A stretch of DNA of 62,527 nucleotides. Source: Paractinoplanes toevensis (lineage in GTDB: Bacteria; Actinomycetota; Actinomycetes; Mycobacteriales; Micromonosporaceae). A model generated the notes under the pieces. It was not told where the DNA came from, made no database searches, and saw only the letters and a list, made by a program, of their open reading frames with translations. Below are positions 7,109 through 15,181 of this stretch, in pieces (positions within the stretch are counted from its first letter, which is position 1; each line of letters opens with the position of its first letter). The DNA lies in NCBI RefSeq assembly GCF_018332695.1, contig NZ_BOQN01000089.1:1-62527 (forward strand). The letters are read 5' to 3'. Made by a program: the position numbers and the translations under genes.

Positions 7109-9104
7109 GGTGCACCTCCCGGCAGTGCGCGGCAAGCCAGTCGGCGGCGTCGCCGGCGCCGTTGCCGAAGGCCAGGTCGGCGCAGCGGCGGCTGAGCGCC
7201 TCCCGCACCGCGGGGTCGGCGAGTTTCTCCAGCGCGATCGCGGCCGCCTCGTCGTCGGTGGCGCACAGGGCGACCCCGGCCGCCGCCGCGAACCGGGCTC
7301 GGGCCAGTTCGTCGTCGCAGGCGTCCGGGTCGGGCACGAAGACGGTCGGCACCCGGGCGCCGATCAGTTCGTGGAAGTTCAGGTAGTCGGCCCGGGACAC
7401 GGCCAGCGTGACCTCGCCCAGTTCGGCGGGGCCGGCCTCGACCGCCCGGAAGCCGGGCAGCGCGGCCTCCACGCCCCGGCAGAGGATGGTGTGGTCGCCC
7501 TCCCGGCGGACCACCCGGCCGGGCAGTCCGGTGATCGGGTCCACGGTGGAGACCCCGGCCCGGGCGGTGGTGGTCCAGCCCTCGTCGCCGGCCGCCGCGA
7601 ACTCGCCCGGCTCGAGGATGCCGGCGAAGGCCGCGCCGCGCGCCGCCCACTCGCCGCCGGTGCCGCGCCGCCACATCGCCGGGCGCAGCCACAGCCAGCG
7701 CGGCAGCGGATGTTCCTCGACGGCGGCCACGATCCCGTCGTGCGGCAGGCCACCGACCAGCACCGCGCGCGGCCGGTAGAGCTCGACGAGGTGGCCGAGG
7801 CGGTCGCGGGCGAAGTCGTTCCAGCGGGCCGGCGGGGCACCCAGTTCGGCGGCGCCGGGAAGGTACTCGGTGAGCAGGCCGGCCGCGTGCGCGTCGGCCA
7901 GGCCGGCCGAGCCGGCCACCACGACCGCCTCGAATCCGGCCGGCATCCGCCGGGCGATGGCGCGGAAGCGGGCCACGTCGTCGCCGACCAGCAGCACCCG
8001 GCGGTTCGGCCGGGTTGGCCGCACCGGCGGGCGGGGGCGGCGGCGTCCGGCCCGGGGCATCACGCCGAGCGAGGCGAGCCGGGCGATGTGCGAGGCGCTG
8101 CCGAACTGCTCGGTGACGTAGCGCCGGGCCCGCTCCACCTGGGCCTGGTAGGCGGCCCGGTCGGCGTGCAACCGGCGCACCAGGTCGCGGACCCCGGCCG
8201 GGTCGGTGTAGAGGGCGGCGTCGCCGAAGATGGCCCGGAAGTGCGGGCCGACGATGACCGGCACCCCGCTGGCCATGGCTTCGAGGATGGTGCGGCCGAA
8301 CGCCTCTTTCCAGTCCGGGTCGTGGAAGTAGACGAAGAAGTCGAGGCCGGCCAGGAAGTCCTGCGGCGACTCGGCGCCGAATTCCACGACGTCCCAGTTG
8401 TCCGGTCGGCGGCCGAGACGGCGTACGCCGATCTCGCCGCCGCCGAGGATCCGGACCTTGACCTCCGCCGAGTCCGGGTAAGCCTGCAGCAGCTCACCCG
8501 CCTCGCGCGGCCATTTCACCGCGTCCGGCCGGCCGTGCCGGCCGATGACCGGGACGCCGCCCGGCGTGCGGTCGGCGGCGACCCAGTCGTCGATGTCGAT
8601 GATCTCGTGCCAGTCCGTGTCCGGCAGCGCGGCGCGGGGGGCCACCTGCTGCACGTTCTCGCGCACCTGTGGACTGATCGGGGCCCAGACGATGCCGTCG
8701 CCGAACAGCCGGGTGACCCGCTCGCGCACCTCGTCGAAGACGTAGTAGCGCTGGTCGTGCGACTCGTCGCCGGGTGGCTGGTTGAGCACCACGATGGTGT
8801 GCCCGGCCTTGACCTTCGGCACCACCGCGGGCTCGGCGGTGAAGATCCGGGGCTGGCGGATCAGCAGCACCCGCGCGGTCACCTCGGTGCCGTCGTCGTG
8901 CGCCAGGTCGGCGAGGCCGTCGCGCAGGCAGTCGACGATCCGGGACTGGAACGGGCGGGCGTGCCGCAGGTGCGGTGACGGCACGTGGATGAGCACCGTG
9001 GACAGCCCGGCCGCGGCCTGGGCGCGCACCTCGGCGACGATGCTCGCCGAATTGCCGCCCGGGTACCGCAAATCGGACAGGATGGCGACGTCGTACAAGG
9101 TCAC
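7095..9104 (-). CDS. Double-domain glycosyltransferase, copy 2 with altered MurG-like half
   Basis: 669 aa, clear full-length paralog of 945-3125 (both start xYDVAILSDxRYPGG; both contain RILGGGEIxVxRLG and HDPDxxEAFGRTILEAMASGVPVI). The N-terminal GT4-like half keeps E267 and E275. In the C-terminal half the segment expected to hold the GxGH glycine loop reads NRRVLLVGDDVARFRAIARR (about 368-387). The loop and its histidine are missing and the protein is about 57 residues shorter. The second half may be inactive or structural. GTG at 9104 is the first in-frame start giving the conserved N-terminus; no good Shine-Dalgarno is visible. It is divergent from the GT2 gene at 9197. Confidence 0.78.
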   Translation of the reverse strand: MTLYDVAILSDLRYPGGNSASIVAEVRAQAAAGLSTVLIHVPSPHLRHARPFQSRIVDCLRDGLADLAHDDGTEVTARVLLIRQPRIFTAEPAVVPKVKAGHTIVVLNQPPGDESHDQRYYVFDEVRERVTRLFGDGIVWAPISPQVRENVQQVAPRAALPDTDWHEIIDIDDWVAADRTPGGVPVIGRHGRPDAVKWPREAGELLQAYPDSAEVKVRILGGGEIGVRRLGRRPDNWDVVEFGAESPQDFLAGLDFFVYFHDPDWKEAFGRTILEAMASGVPVIVGPHFRAIFGDAALYTDPAGVRDLVRRLHADRAAYQAQVERARRYVTEQFGSASHIARLASLGVMPRAGRRRPRPPVRPTRPNRRVLLVGDDVARFRAIARRMPAGFEAVVVAGSAGLADAHAAGLLTEYLPGAAELGAPPARWNDFARDRLGHLVELYRPRAVLVGGLPHDGIVAAVEEHPLPRWLWLRPAMWRRGTGGEWAARGAAFAGILEPGEFAAAGDEGWTTTARAGVSTVDPITGLPGRVVRREGDHTILCRGVEAALPGFRAVEAGPAELGEVTLAVSRADYLNFHELIGARVPTVFVPDPDACDDELARARFAAAAGVALCATDDEAAAIALEKLADPAVREALSRRCADLAFGNGAGDAADWLAAHCREVHRAGR

Positions 9105-9196
9105 GGTGGTTCAAACGACCGGAACTAAGCGGGCGATACGGACAATTCACCTGAGGCGTTGGCTCGTTAAGAACTCCGGATGGAAGGAGAACGCCG
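9105..9196. promoter_or_regulatory. Divergent promoter region of two glycosyltransferase genes
   Basis: These 92 bases separate the start codons of the minus-strand double glycosyltransferase and the plus-strand GT2 gene, so promoters for both must lie here or inside the coding starts. The composition is lower in GC than the flanks (AATTCACC, GTTAAGAACT). No confident -35/-10 pair could be assigned. Confidence 0.4.
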
Positions 9197-11533
9197 ATGA
9201 GATCCGGACCGGATCCGCTCGCCGTCGCGGCTCTGCAGGCCCACTCGGTCGCCGCTCGCGGACCGCTCGCTCGCGCGGCCGGTGCGCCCTCGGCCGAGGC
9301 GCTGGTCACGGGCGAGACCAGCCCGGTCGATCCATGGCTGGCCGGTGAGCTGGCCCGGGTGATGGCGCTGCAGGATCTGCGCCCCGATGACCAGGCCGGA
9401 GCCCTCGCCCTCCTGGCCCGGCTGCGCCGGGCCGGCACCATCGCGCCGGAGCACCAGGGCCTGCACGTGCAGCTCGCCTGCGTGGCCGGCGATCGCAGCC
9501 TGGTGGCCGCGCTGCTCGCGGAGTACCCGGACGTCGCCGAGCCGATCCGCACCGCGGTCGCCCTCGACCTCGCCAATCCGCACACCGGCGGCAACGGCTC
9601 CGGCTGGGCGGACGGCTTCGCCGCCCTGCTGCCGCACCCTCGGGTATGGGTCGGCGACGGGCCCGGCGCGGCCTTCGACCGGCTGGTCACCGGAGCCGCC
9701 CAGCGGACCGGTCACGCCCGGCGGATCACCACCATCGTCACCACCTGGCGGCCCGACCAGGCGCTGCTCACCGCGGTCCGCTCGCTGGTCGCGCAAACCT
9801 GGACCAACCACGAGATCCTGGTGATCGACGACGGCTCGCCGCACGAGTTCGATCCGGTGCTGCGGGCGGCCGGCGCGATCGACCCGCGGATCCGGGTGAT
9901 CCGGATGGTCAGCAACGGCGGCACGTACGTGGCCCGCAACGCCGGCCTCGACGCCGCGACCGGCGACTTCGTGACATTTCAGGATTCGGATGACTGGTCG
10001 CACCCGACGCGCCTGGAGAAACAGGTGGCCCCGCTGCTCGCCGACGAGGCGGTCTTCTCCACCACCTCGACCGGGATGCGGGCCACCCCGGATCTGCTGC
10101 TCACCCGGCCCGGCGTCGAGCCGACCCGGTCGTACAACCTCTCGTCCTTGATGTTCCGCCGGCAGGCGGCGGTCGATCAGGTCGGCTACCTCGACCCGGT
10201 GCGCAAGGGCGCCGACGCCGAGTACGTCGAACGGGCCCGGGCCGTCTTCGGCCGGGCCGCCACCCAGCACCTCGGCGGTCCGCCGCTGGCCTTGATCCGG
10301 CTCAGCACCGACTCGCTGTCCAGCGCCGACTACCGGGTCGGCTGGATGCACCCGGCCCGCCGCTCCTACCTCTCCGCGTTCCAGGCCTGGCATCAGCGGA
10401 TCAAGGCCGGGACCGCCGCGCCCCGGGAACCGCGCGCGTTCGCGGCCCCCCGCCGGATCCGCGGCGAGACCGGCGCCCGCGCCTACGACGTGCTGCTGGC
10501 CGGCGACTGGACCACCGCCGGCGGCGCCGGAACGGCCGGGATCGGGCAGCTGCGCGCGCTGACCAAGCGCGGTCTGCGCGGCGCCCTGCTGCACCTGGAC
10601 GAACTGGCCAACCTGCGCGGCGGGCCGCGCAACCTCGACCCGGCGGTCCAGGACCTGATCAACTCGGGTGATCTGACCCAGGTCGAGCTCACCGACGACG
10701 TCCGCACCCGGCTCGTCGTGGCCCGCTCGGCCCGGGTCCTGCAGCACGCCCCCGACCTGCCCGGCGGCATCCGCGCCCAGTGCGTGGTGATCGAATCGGC
10801 CACCATCTCCCGCTCGGCGGCGGCCGCGGGCCGCCGGCTGTTCGGCCGCCGGCCGCTCTGGGCGCCGGCCGGGCCGGACGGCCGCCGGCTGCTCACCGCC
10901 GCGCTCGCCGAGGATCCGCTGGCCGCGGGCGCACCCGGTGACCTGCTCACCACCGTCGACCTGCCCGGGACCGTGGACGCCGGCCGCTGGCGGCTGGACC
11001 GCCGCGGGCCGCGCGCCGACCGGCCGGTGGTGGGCCGCCGCTGCCGGGGCGGCCGGGCCGAATGGCAGCGGCTGCGCGCCGAGCTGCCCGACTCGGCCCG
11101 GGTCGACGTGCGGCTGCTCGACGACGACGGTTCGGCCGGACGGGCCTTCGGCCGGTTCGGCACCCCGCGCGCCTGGCTGGTCTACGACCGCGAGGAGGTC
11201 AGCGTGCGCAACTTCCTCTACCAGGTCGACTTCTACCTGCACCTGCCCCGGCCGGAAGCGCCGGCCGACCCCGACCCCGACCTGCTCGCCGCGCTGGCGG
11301 CAGGCTGCGTGGTGCTGCTCCCCTCCCGGTACGCGGCCACGTTCGGCGACGCGGCCGTGTACTGCGAACCGGAGGAGGTGCCGGAGACGGTCCGGGCGCT
11401 GCACGAGAACCGGCCGGCGCTGGTCGCCCAGGCGGCCCGAGGGCCGGAGTACGTACGCCGGCACCACGGCCACGACCTGTACGCGGAGCGGGCCGCCCTG
11501 TTGGCAACCCAAGGGCACCCGACGCGCGGGTAA
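9197..11533 (+). CDS. GT2 glycosyltransferase with C-terminal GT4-like domain, copy 1
   Basis: 778 aa. Residues 1-170 are a helical N-terminal region. A GT-A fold family 2 domain follows (about 175-390) with ITTIVTTWRP, nucleotide-binding VIDDGS (D211, D212) and the metal-binding QDSDDW at about 262-267. After a linker comes a second domain (about 490-770) resembling the donor half of the cluster's GT4-like units: YQVDFYLHLPRP at about 673, then CVVLLPSRYAATFGDAAVYC. At the place of the E-x7-E pair the sequence is PADPDPDLLAALAAG, so both glutamates are gone and this domain is probably not catalytic. ATG at 9197 has AAGGAG eight bases upstream. Paralog at 12661-15138. Confidence 0.8.
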   Translation: MRSGPDPLAVAALQAHSVAARGPLARAAGAPSAEALVTGETSPVDPWLAGELARVMALQDLRPDDQAGALALLARLRRAGTIAPEHQGLHVQLACVAGDRSLVAALLAEYPDVAEPIRTAVALDLANPHTGGNGSGWADGFAALLPHPRVWVGDGPGAAFDRLVTGAAQRTGHARRITTIVTTWRPDQALLTAVRSLVAQTWTNHEILVIDDGSPHEFDPVLRAAGAIDPRIRVIRMVSNGGTYVARNAGLDAATGDFVTFQDSDDWSHPTRLEKQVAPLLADEAVFSTTSTGMRATPDLLLTRPGVEPTRSYNLSSLMFRRQAAVDQVGYLDPVRKGADAEYVERARAVFGRAATQHLGGPPLALIRLSTDSLSSADYRVGWMHPARRSYLSAFQAWHQRIKAGTAAPREPRAFAAPRRIRGETGARAYDVLLAGDWTTAGGAGTAGIGQLRALTKRGLRGALLHLDELANLRGGPRNLDPAVQDLINSGDLTQVELTDDVRTRLVVARSARVLQHAPDLPGGIRAQCVVIESATISRSAAAAGRRLFGRRPLWAPAGPDGRRLLTAALAEDPLAAGAPGDLLTTVDLPGTVDAGRWRLDRRGPRADRPVVGRRCRGGRAEWQRLRAELPDSARVDVRLLDDDGSAGRAFGRFGTPRAWLVYDREEVSVRNFLYQVDFYLHLPRPEAPADPDPDLLAALAAGCVVLLPSRYAATFGDAAVYCEPEEVPETVRALHENRPALVAQAARGPEYVRRHHGHDLYAERAALLATQGHPTRG

Positions 11534-11579
11534 AGCGGGCGGTCCGGCGACCGATTCTTCCAGGCGTAAGACACAGAGC

Positions 11580-11599
11580 AGCCGGTTCCCCGACCGGCT
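11580..11599. terminator. Hairpin 1 of a convergent terminator cluster
   Basis: AGCCGGT (11580-11586) pairs perfectly with ACCGGCT (11593-11599) around a 6-nt loop. It is the first of three hairpins between convergent genes ending at 11533 (+) and 11666 (-). Confidence 0.5.
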
Positions 11600-11602
11600 G
11601 GC

Positions 11603-11628
11603 CGCGGGAGCTTCCCCTGTCTCCCGCG
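11603..11628. terminator. Hairpin 2 of a convergent terminator cluster
   Basis: CGCGGGAG (11603-11610) pairs with CTCCCGCG (11621-11628), an 8-bp stem with a 10-nt loop. It lies between two further hairpins in the same 130-bp convergent gap. Confidence 0.45.
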
Positions 11629-11632
11629 ACCC

Positions 11633-11663
11633 GCGACCCCGCCGTCCCCCGCGGCGGGGTCGC
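11633..11663. terminator. Strong hairpin 3 of a convergent terminator cluster
   Basis: A perfect 12-bp stem: GCGACCCCGCCG (11633-11644) with CGGCGGGGTCGC (11652-11663), loop of 7 nt, followed on the plus strand by GTTTACTT. It ends two bases before the stop of the minus-strand methyltransferase, so it can serve both converging transcripts. Confidence 0.6.
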
Positions 11664-11665
11664 GT

Positions 11666-12664
11666 TTACTTCACGGCTGGCGTCGGAGCCTGCGGCTGGG
11701 CCAGCGTCGTCCAGCGGCCGGACAGCCGGCGCTGCTCGGTCAGCCCGAACCCGCCCTGCCGCGGCGCGACCCGGCCGGGCACCTCGTCGACCACCACGGC
11801 CCCCGAGTCGGCCAACCGGCGGCCCAGCACGTGCAGGGCCGGCGCGACCGCCTCGGTGCCGGGCGCGGACGTGCCGTCCACCACCAGCAGGTCGATGTCG
11901 GTGAGGCCGTCGAGCGCGTCGACGTCGTACCAGTCCACGTTCCGGCCGTCGACGGTCAGCTCGGCCGCCATCGCGTGCCGCACCTCGACCCCGGTGAGAC
12001 CGTGCTCGGCCAGCAGCTGCCGGGTCGCCTCGGCCCGCTTGCGGTCGTGGTCGACCGCGACCAGCCGGCCGCCGGTGGCCTCCAGCGCGTACCCGAGCCA
12101 GATCGTCGCCGGTCCGCCGCCCAGCACCACGGTCAGCCCGGGTGGCCGGCCGGCCGCGATGGTGATCAGGCCGAGCAGGTCGGTGGGGTTGAGCGCACCA
12201 CCGGCGGGCATCGGCGCCCGCGGCGTGACCTGCCGGAACAGTTGGAACAGCGCCTCGATCTCCTGGTTCTGCTCGCGCAGCAGGAGTTCGGCGCCGCGCC
12301 CGGTGAGCCGCTCGTTGCGGGCCAGCGCCTCGGTCAGTTCCTGGTGCCGGTCGCCGGCCGCGAGACGTTCCTTCTCCACCGAGGCGATCACCCGGCGCTG
12401 CAACTGCTCGACCACGATCCGCAGGTCACGGACGGCGTCCTGGGTGGCGCGGTTGACCCCGCCGATCCGCCGGGACAGGTGCAGCACCCCGGCCGTCACG
12501 GCCACCAGCAGCAGGGCGACCAGGCTGGTGGCGAGGGCGGCCCGGCCGGCGGCCGAGGCGACGGCCACGCCGGCCGCGACCGTCACGATGACCACCAGAC
12601 CCGCGACCTGGCGGGACGACAGGCCGAGCAGCGCCTTGACCAGCCTCTTCAGCTTCGCTTTCAC
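11666..12664 (-). CDS. Membrane-anchored methyltransferase-like protein, copy 2
   Basis: 332 aa, paralog of 3822-4877. Two hydrophobic segments (about 18-36 and 42-62) are followed by a coiled coil with the shared AGDRHQELTEALA stretch, then TPRAPMPAGGALNPTDLL and a Rossmann-like domain. Where copy 1 has LELGSGTST, this copy has VVLGGGPATIW: the acidic residue before the glycines is lost and a proline enters the loop. The strand-2 acidic segment LVAVDHDR is kept. SAM binding is therefore uncertain. GTG at 12664 overlaps the TGA of the upstream GT2 gene (GTGA), so the two are coupled. Three terminator hairpins follow its stop. Confidence 0.75.
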   Translation of the reverse strand: MKAKLKRLVKALLGLSSRQVAGLVVIVTVAAGVAVASAAGRAALATSLVALLLVAVTAGVLHLSRRIGGVNRATQDAVRDLRIVVEQLQRRVIASVEKERLAAGDRHQELTEALARNERLTGRGAELLLREQNQEIEALFQLFRQVTPRAPMPAGGALNPTDLLGLITIAAGRPPGLTVVLGGGPATIWLGYALEATGGRLVAVDHDRKRAEATRQLLAEHGLTGVEVRHAMAAELTVDGRNVDWYDVDALDGLTDIDLLVVDGTSAPGTEAVAPALHVLGRRLADSGAVVVDEVPGRVAPRQGGFGLTEQRRLSGRWTTLAQPQAPTPAVK

Positions 12665-15138
12665 ATCATCGGTAACGCGGCCGTCGTAGCGGCCGTTACG
12701 GGAAGCAGGTCCATGATCCGTTCGACGAGCAGGGCCGGGTCGTGGGCCCGGGCGACCACCTCGCGGGCCCGGCGGCTCTGCTCGGCGTACAGCGCCGGGT
12801 CGGCCCGGTAGCGGTCGATCAGCGGGCCTACCTCGGACCGGCCGCAGTACACGGCGGCGTCGCCGTACAGACCCGCGTAGCGCTCCGGCATCACCACGAC
12901 GCAGCCCATCGCCGCCGCCTCCAGGGCCGGGCGGGAGTACCACTCGGCGCTCTCGGCCGGCGGGAAGTGCAGGTAGAAGTCGAGTTGGTGGAGGAACGGC
13001 CGGGGACCGAGGTCGGCGGCCTCGTAACCGAGCCAGGTGCGCGGCAACGGGATCTCCGGCTCGGTGCGGGGCCGGTCGGGCAGCCGGACCCGCACGTCGG
13101 CGTCCGGCAGCCGGCGGCACACCGCGAGGGTGGCGGCGAGGTCGGGCGGCCAGGCGGCCGCATCACAGAGGTCGGTGCCGGCCACCGCCGGGCCGGGGGC
13201 CGCGGCGGTCCGGTCGGCCACCCAGCCGGGCGCGGCCAGCGCGGTGGGGAAGTCACGGTCGGCGACGGTCACGGCGTGATGCGTACGCAAGCCGGCCCGG
13301 ACCCCCGGATCCTGCGGAACCCACACCGGGTCGGCCCCGAAGAGCCGCCTGGCCGCCGCGTCGCAGGTGCCCGGCTGGTAGCGATGATCGGAGCCGTCGC
13401 CGCGCAGCGGTGCACGGTCGGCCACGACGACCACCCGTTCCCCGCCGATCCGGCTCTCCGCCGGGGCGAACTGCAGCACCGCGGCCTGCCGGACCAGCAC
13501 CAGCGACGCCTCGACCCGGTCGCCGAGCGCGACCCGGTCCACCACCCCGGCGTTGATCAGGTCCTGGATCGGTGCGCACAGCGGCTGCCGCTTGAGGTGC
13601 ACCGCCCGGGCCTGCTCGAGGTGCAGCACCGCCACCCGCAGACCGGCCGCCCGCAGCGCGGCGAGCTCGTCCACCGCGGTCCGCTGCGCGCTCTCCAGGA
13701 ACCGCCAGTCGGCCACCATCAGCACGTCGTACGCGGCAATCCGCTCGGGGTCGGCACCGAGCAGGTGCGCGGGCGCCGCGTGCAGCCGGCCGGACCCGTC
13801 CGCGGGCCGCATCGGCGAGGCCACGCCGGCCAGGATCAGCTGGTGATAGCGCAGGTAGGCCGAGCTGTACGCGGTCCGGGCCGGATGCATCCAGTGCGGC
13901 TTGATCTCCGAACGGGACAGTGACCCGGCCGACAGCCGGATCAGTGCCAGCGGCAGCGAGTCGAGGTGCCGCACCCGGCGCTGCCCGAACGCGGCCTGGA
14001 TCCGGCCGATGTATTCGCTGTCCGCGGCCTTGCGCACCCGGTCGAAGTAGCCGACCCGGGCGAGCACCGCGGTGCGGCGGATCAGCAGCGACGACGGGTT
14101 GAACCGGCCGCTGCGCACCCCGGGCCGGGTGAGCATCAGCTGGTCGGTGACGGCCAGCCCGTCCGAGGTGGTGGCGACCAGCCGCCGGTCCGCCAGCATC
14201 GGGGCGACCTGCAGTTCCAGCCGGCGCGGGTGGGACCAGTCGTCGGAGTCCTGGAACGCGGCGAACTCGCCACCGGCCGCGTCCAGCCCGGCGTTGCGGG
14301 CGGCGTAGGTGCCGGCGTTGACGGCCAGCTTGATCAGCCGGATCCGGTCGCCGAGCGCGGTCGCGGCCCGCAGCACCTCGTCGTACTCCGGCGGGGACGC
14401 GTCGTCGACGATGATGATCTCGACGTTGGCCCAGCTCTGCGCGAGGATCGAGCGGACCGCGGTGAGCAGCCCCCGATCGGGCCGGAACGCGGTCACCACC
14501 ACCGACACCCGATGCGCGGCCTCGACCCGCTCGGCGGCCGCCGACGCCAGCCGGTCGAACGGCACGCCCTCGCCGTCGCCGACCACCGGCCCCGGGGCGG
14601 GCAGTTGCGCCTGGAAGCCGCGCAGCCACGGCTCGACCGGCCGGTTCGACACGTACGGATTGATCAGGTCCAGGCGCAGCGAGTCCCGGGTGGCCGGGTT
14701 CATCCGCCGGTAGCCGCCGAGCAGCCGGCGTGCCTTCTCCGGGCCCTGGTAGGTGAGCGCCAGCTGGGCATGCAGCGCCTGGTTGGCCGGAGACAGCGAC
14801 CGCGCCCCGTACGCCCGCCGGACCAGGTCGTACAGCGCGAGCGCGTCCTCCCGGTCCCCCGGCAGCAGCTCCTGCAGCGCGATGATCTGGGCGACCGCGG
14901 CCACCAGTCCCGGGTCGGCCTTCCGCCGGCGGCGGCGCAGCCAGCGCTTGTCGCCCCGGCGGGCCGCCGCGAGCAGGTCGTCCAGCGTGCCCGAGTCGCC
15001 GAGCGCGGCCCGCGCCATCAGCAGCCGGGAGTCCACGGTCCGGTTACGCGACGCGGTGGCGGTCAGCGCCAGCCGTAGCCGAGGACCGATCGCCCGGATG
15101 TGATCATCGAGCAGACCGGATGGATGTGGCTCCCGCAT
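12661..15138 (-). CDS. GT2 glycosyltransferase with C-terminal GT4-like domain, copy 2
   Basis: 825 aa, paralog of the product of 9197-11533. A helical N-terminal region of about 200 residues precedes a GT2 domain with VSVVVTAFRP, IIVDDAS near residue 245 and AFQDSDDW near 296. The C-terminal domain keeps HQLDFYLHFPP and then EWYSRPALEAAAMGCVVV near 730, in which the E-x7-E pair is preserved, unlike copy 1. It may therefore carry two active sites. ATG at 15138 is chosen because the longer in-frame extension is GC shadow overlapping glnD; GGTGGGG lies close upstream. The gene starts 43 bases after the glnD stop, so transcription may read in from the amt-glnK-glnD operon. Confidence 0.8.
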   Translation of the reverse strand: MREPHPSGLLDDHIRAIGPRLRLALTATASRNRTVDSRLLMARAALGDSGTLDDLLAAARRGDKRWLRRRRRKADPGLVAAVAQIIALQELLPGDREDALALYDLVRRAYGARSLSPANQALHAQLALTYQGPEKARRLLGGYRRMNPATRDSLRLDLINPYVSNRPVEPWLRGFQAQLPAPGPVVGDGEGVPFDRLASAAAERVEAAHRVSVVVTAFRPDRGLLTAVRSILAQSWANVEIIIVDDASPPEYDEVLRAATALGDRIRLIKLAVNAGTYAARNAGLDAAGGEFAAFQDSDDWSHPRRLELQVAPMLADRRLVATTSDGLAVTDQLMLTRPGVRSGRFNPSSLLIRRTAVLARVGYFDRVRKAADSEYIGRIQAAFGQRRVRHLDSLPLALIRLSAGSLSRSEIKPHWMHPARTAYSSAYLRYHQLILAGVASPMRPADGSGRLHAAPAHLLGADPERIAAYDVLMVADWRFLESAQRTAVDELAALRAAGLRVAVLHLEQARAVHLKRQPLCAPIQDLINAGVVDRVALGDRVEASLVLVRQAAVLQFAPAESRIGGERVVVVADRAPLRGDGSDHRYQPGTCDAAARRLFGADPVWVPQDPGVRAGLRTHHAVTVADRDFPTALAAPGWVADRTAAAPGPAVAGTDLCDAAAWPPDLAATLAVCRRLPDADVRVRLPDRPRTEPEIPLPRTWLGYEAADLGPRPFLHQLDFYLHFPPAESAEWYSRPALEAAAMGCVVVMPERYAGLYGDAAVYCGRSEVGPLIDRYRADPALYAEQSRRAREVVARAHDPALLVERIMDLLPVTAATTAALPMM

Positions 15139-15181
15139 GCCCCACCAAACGTCGGTACGGCCATCGAAGTGACGCGGCGGC

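Noticed and set aside
4904..7195. Long plus-strand open frame (763 codons) over the membrane protein
   Set aside because: Gln/Arg/Gly/His-rich shadow of a hydrophobic protein; no start signals or domain.
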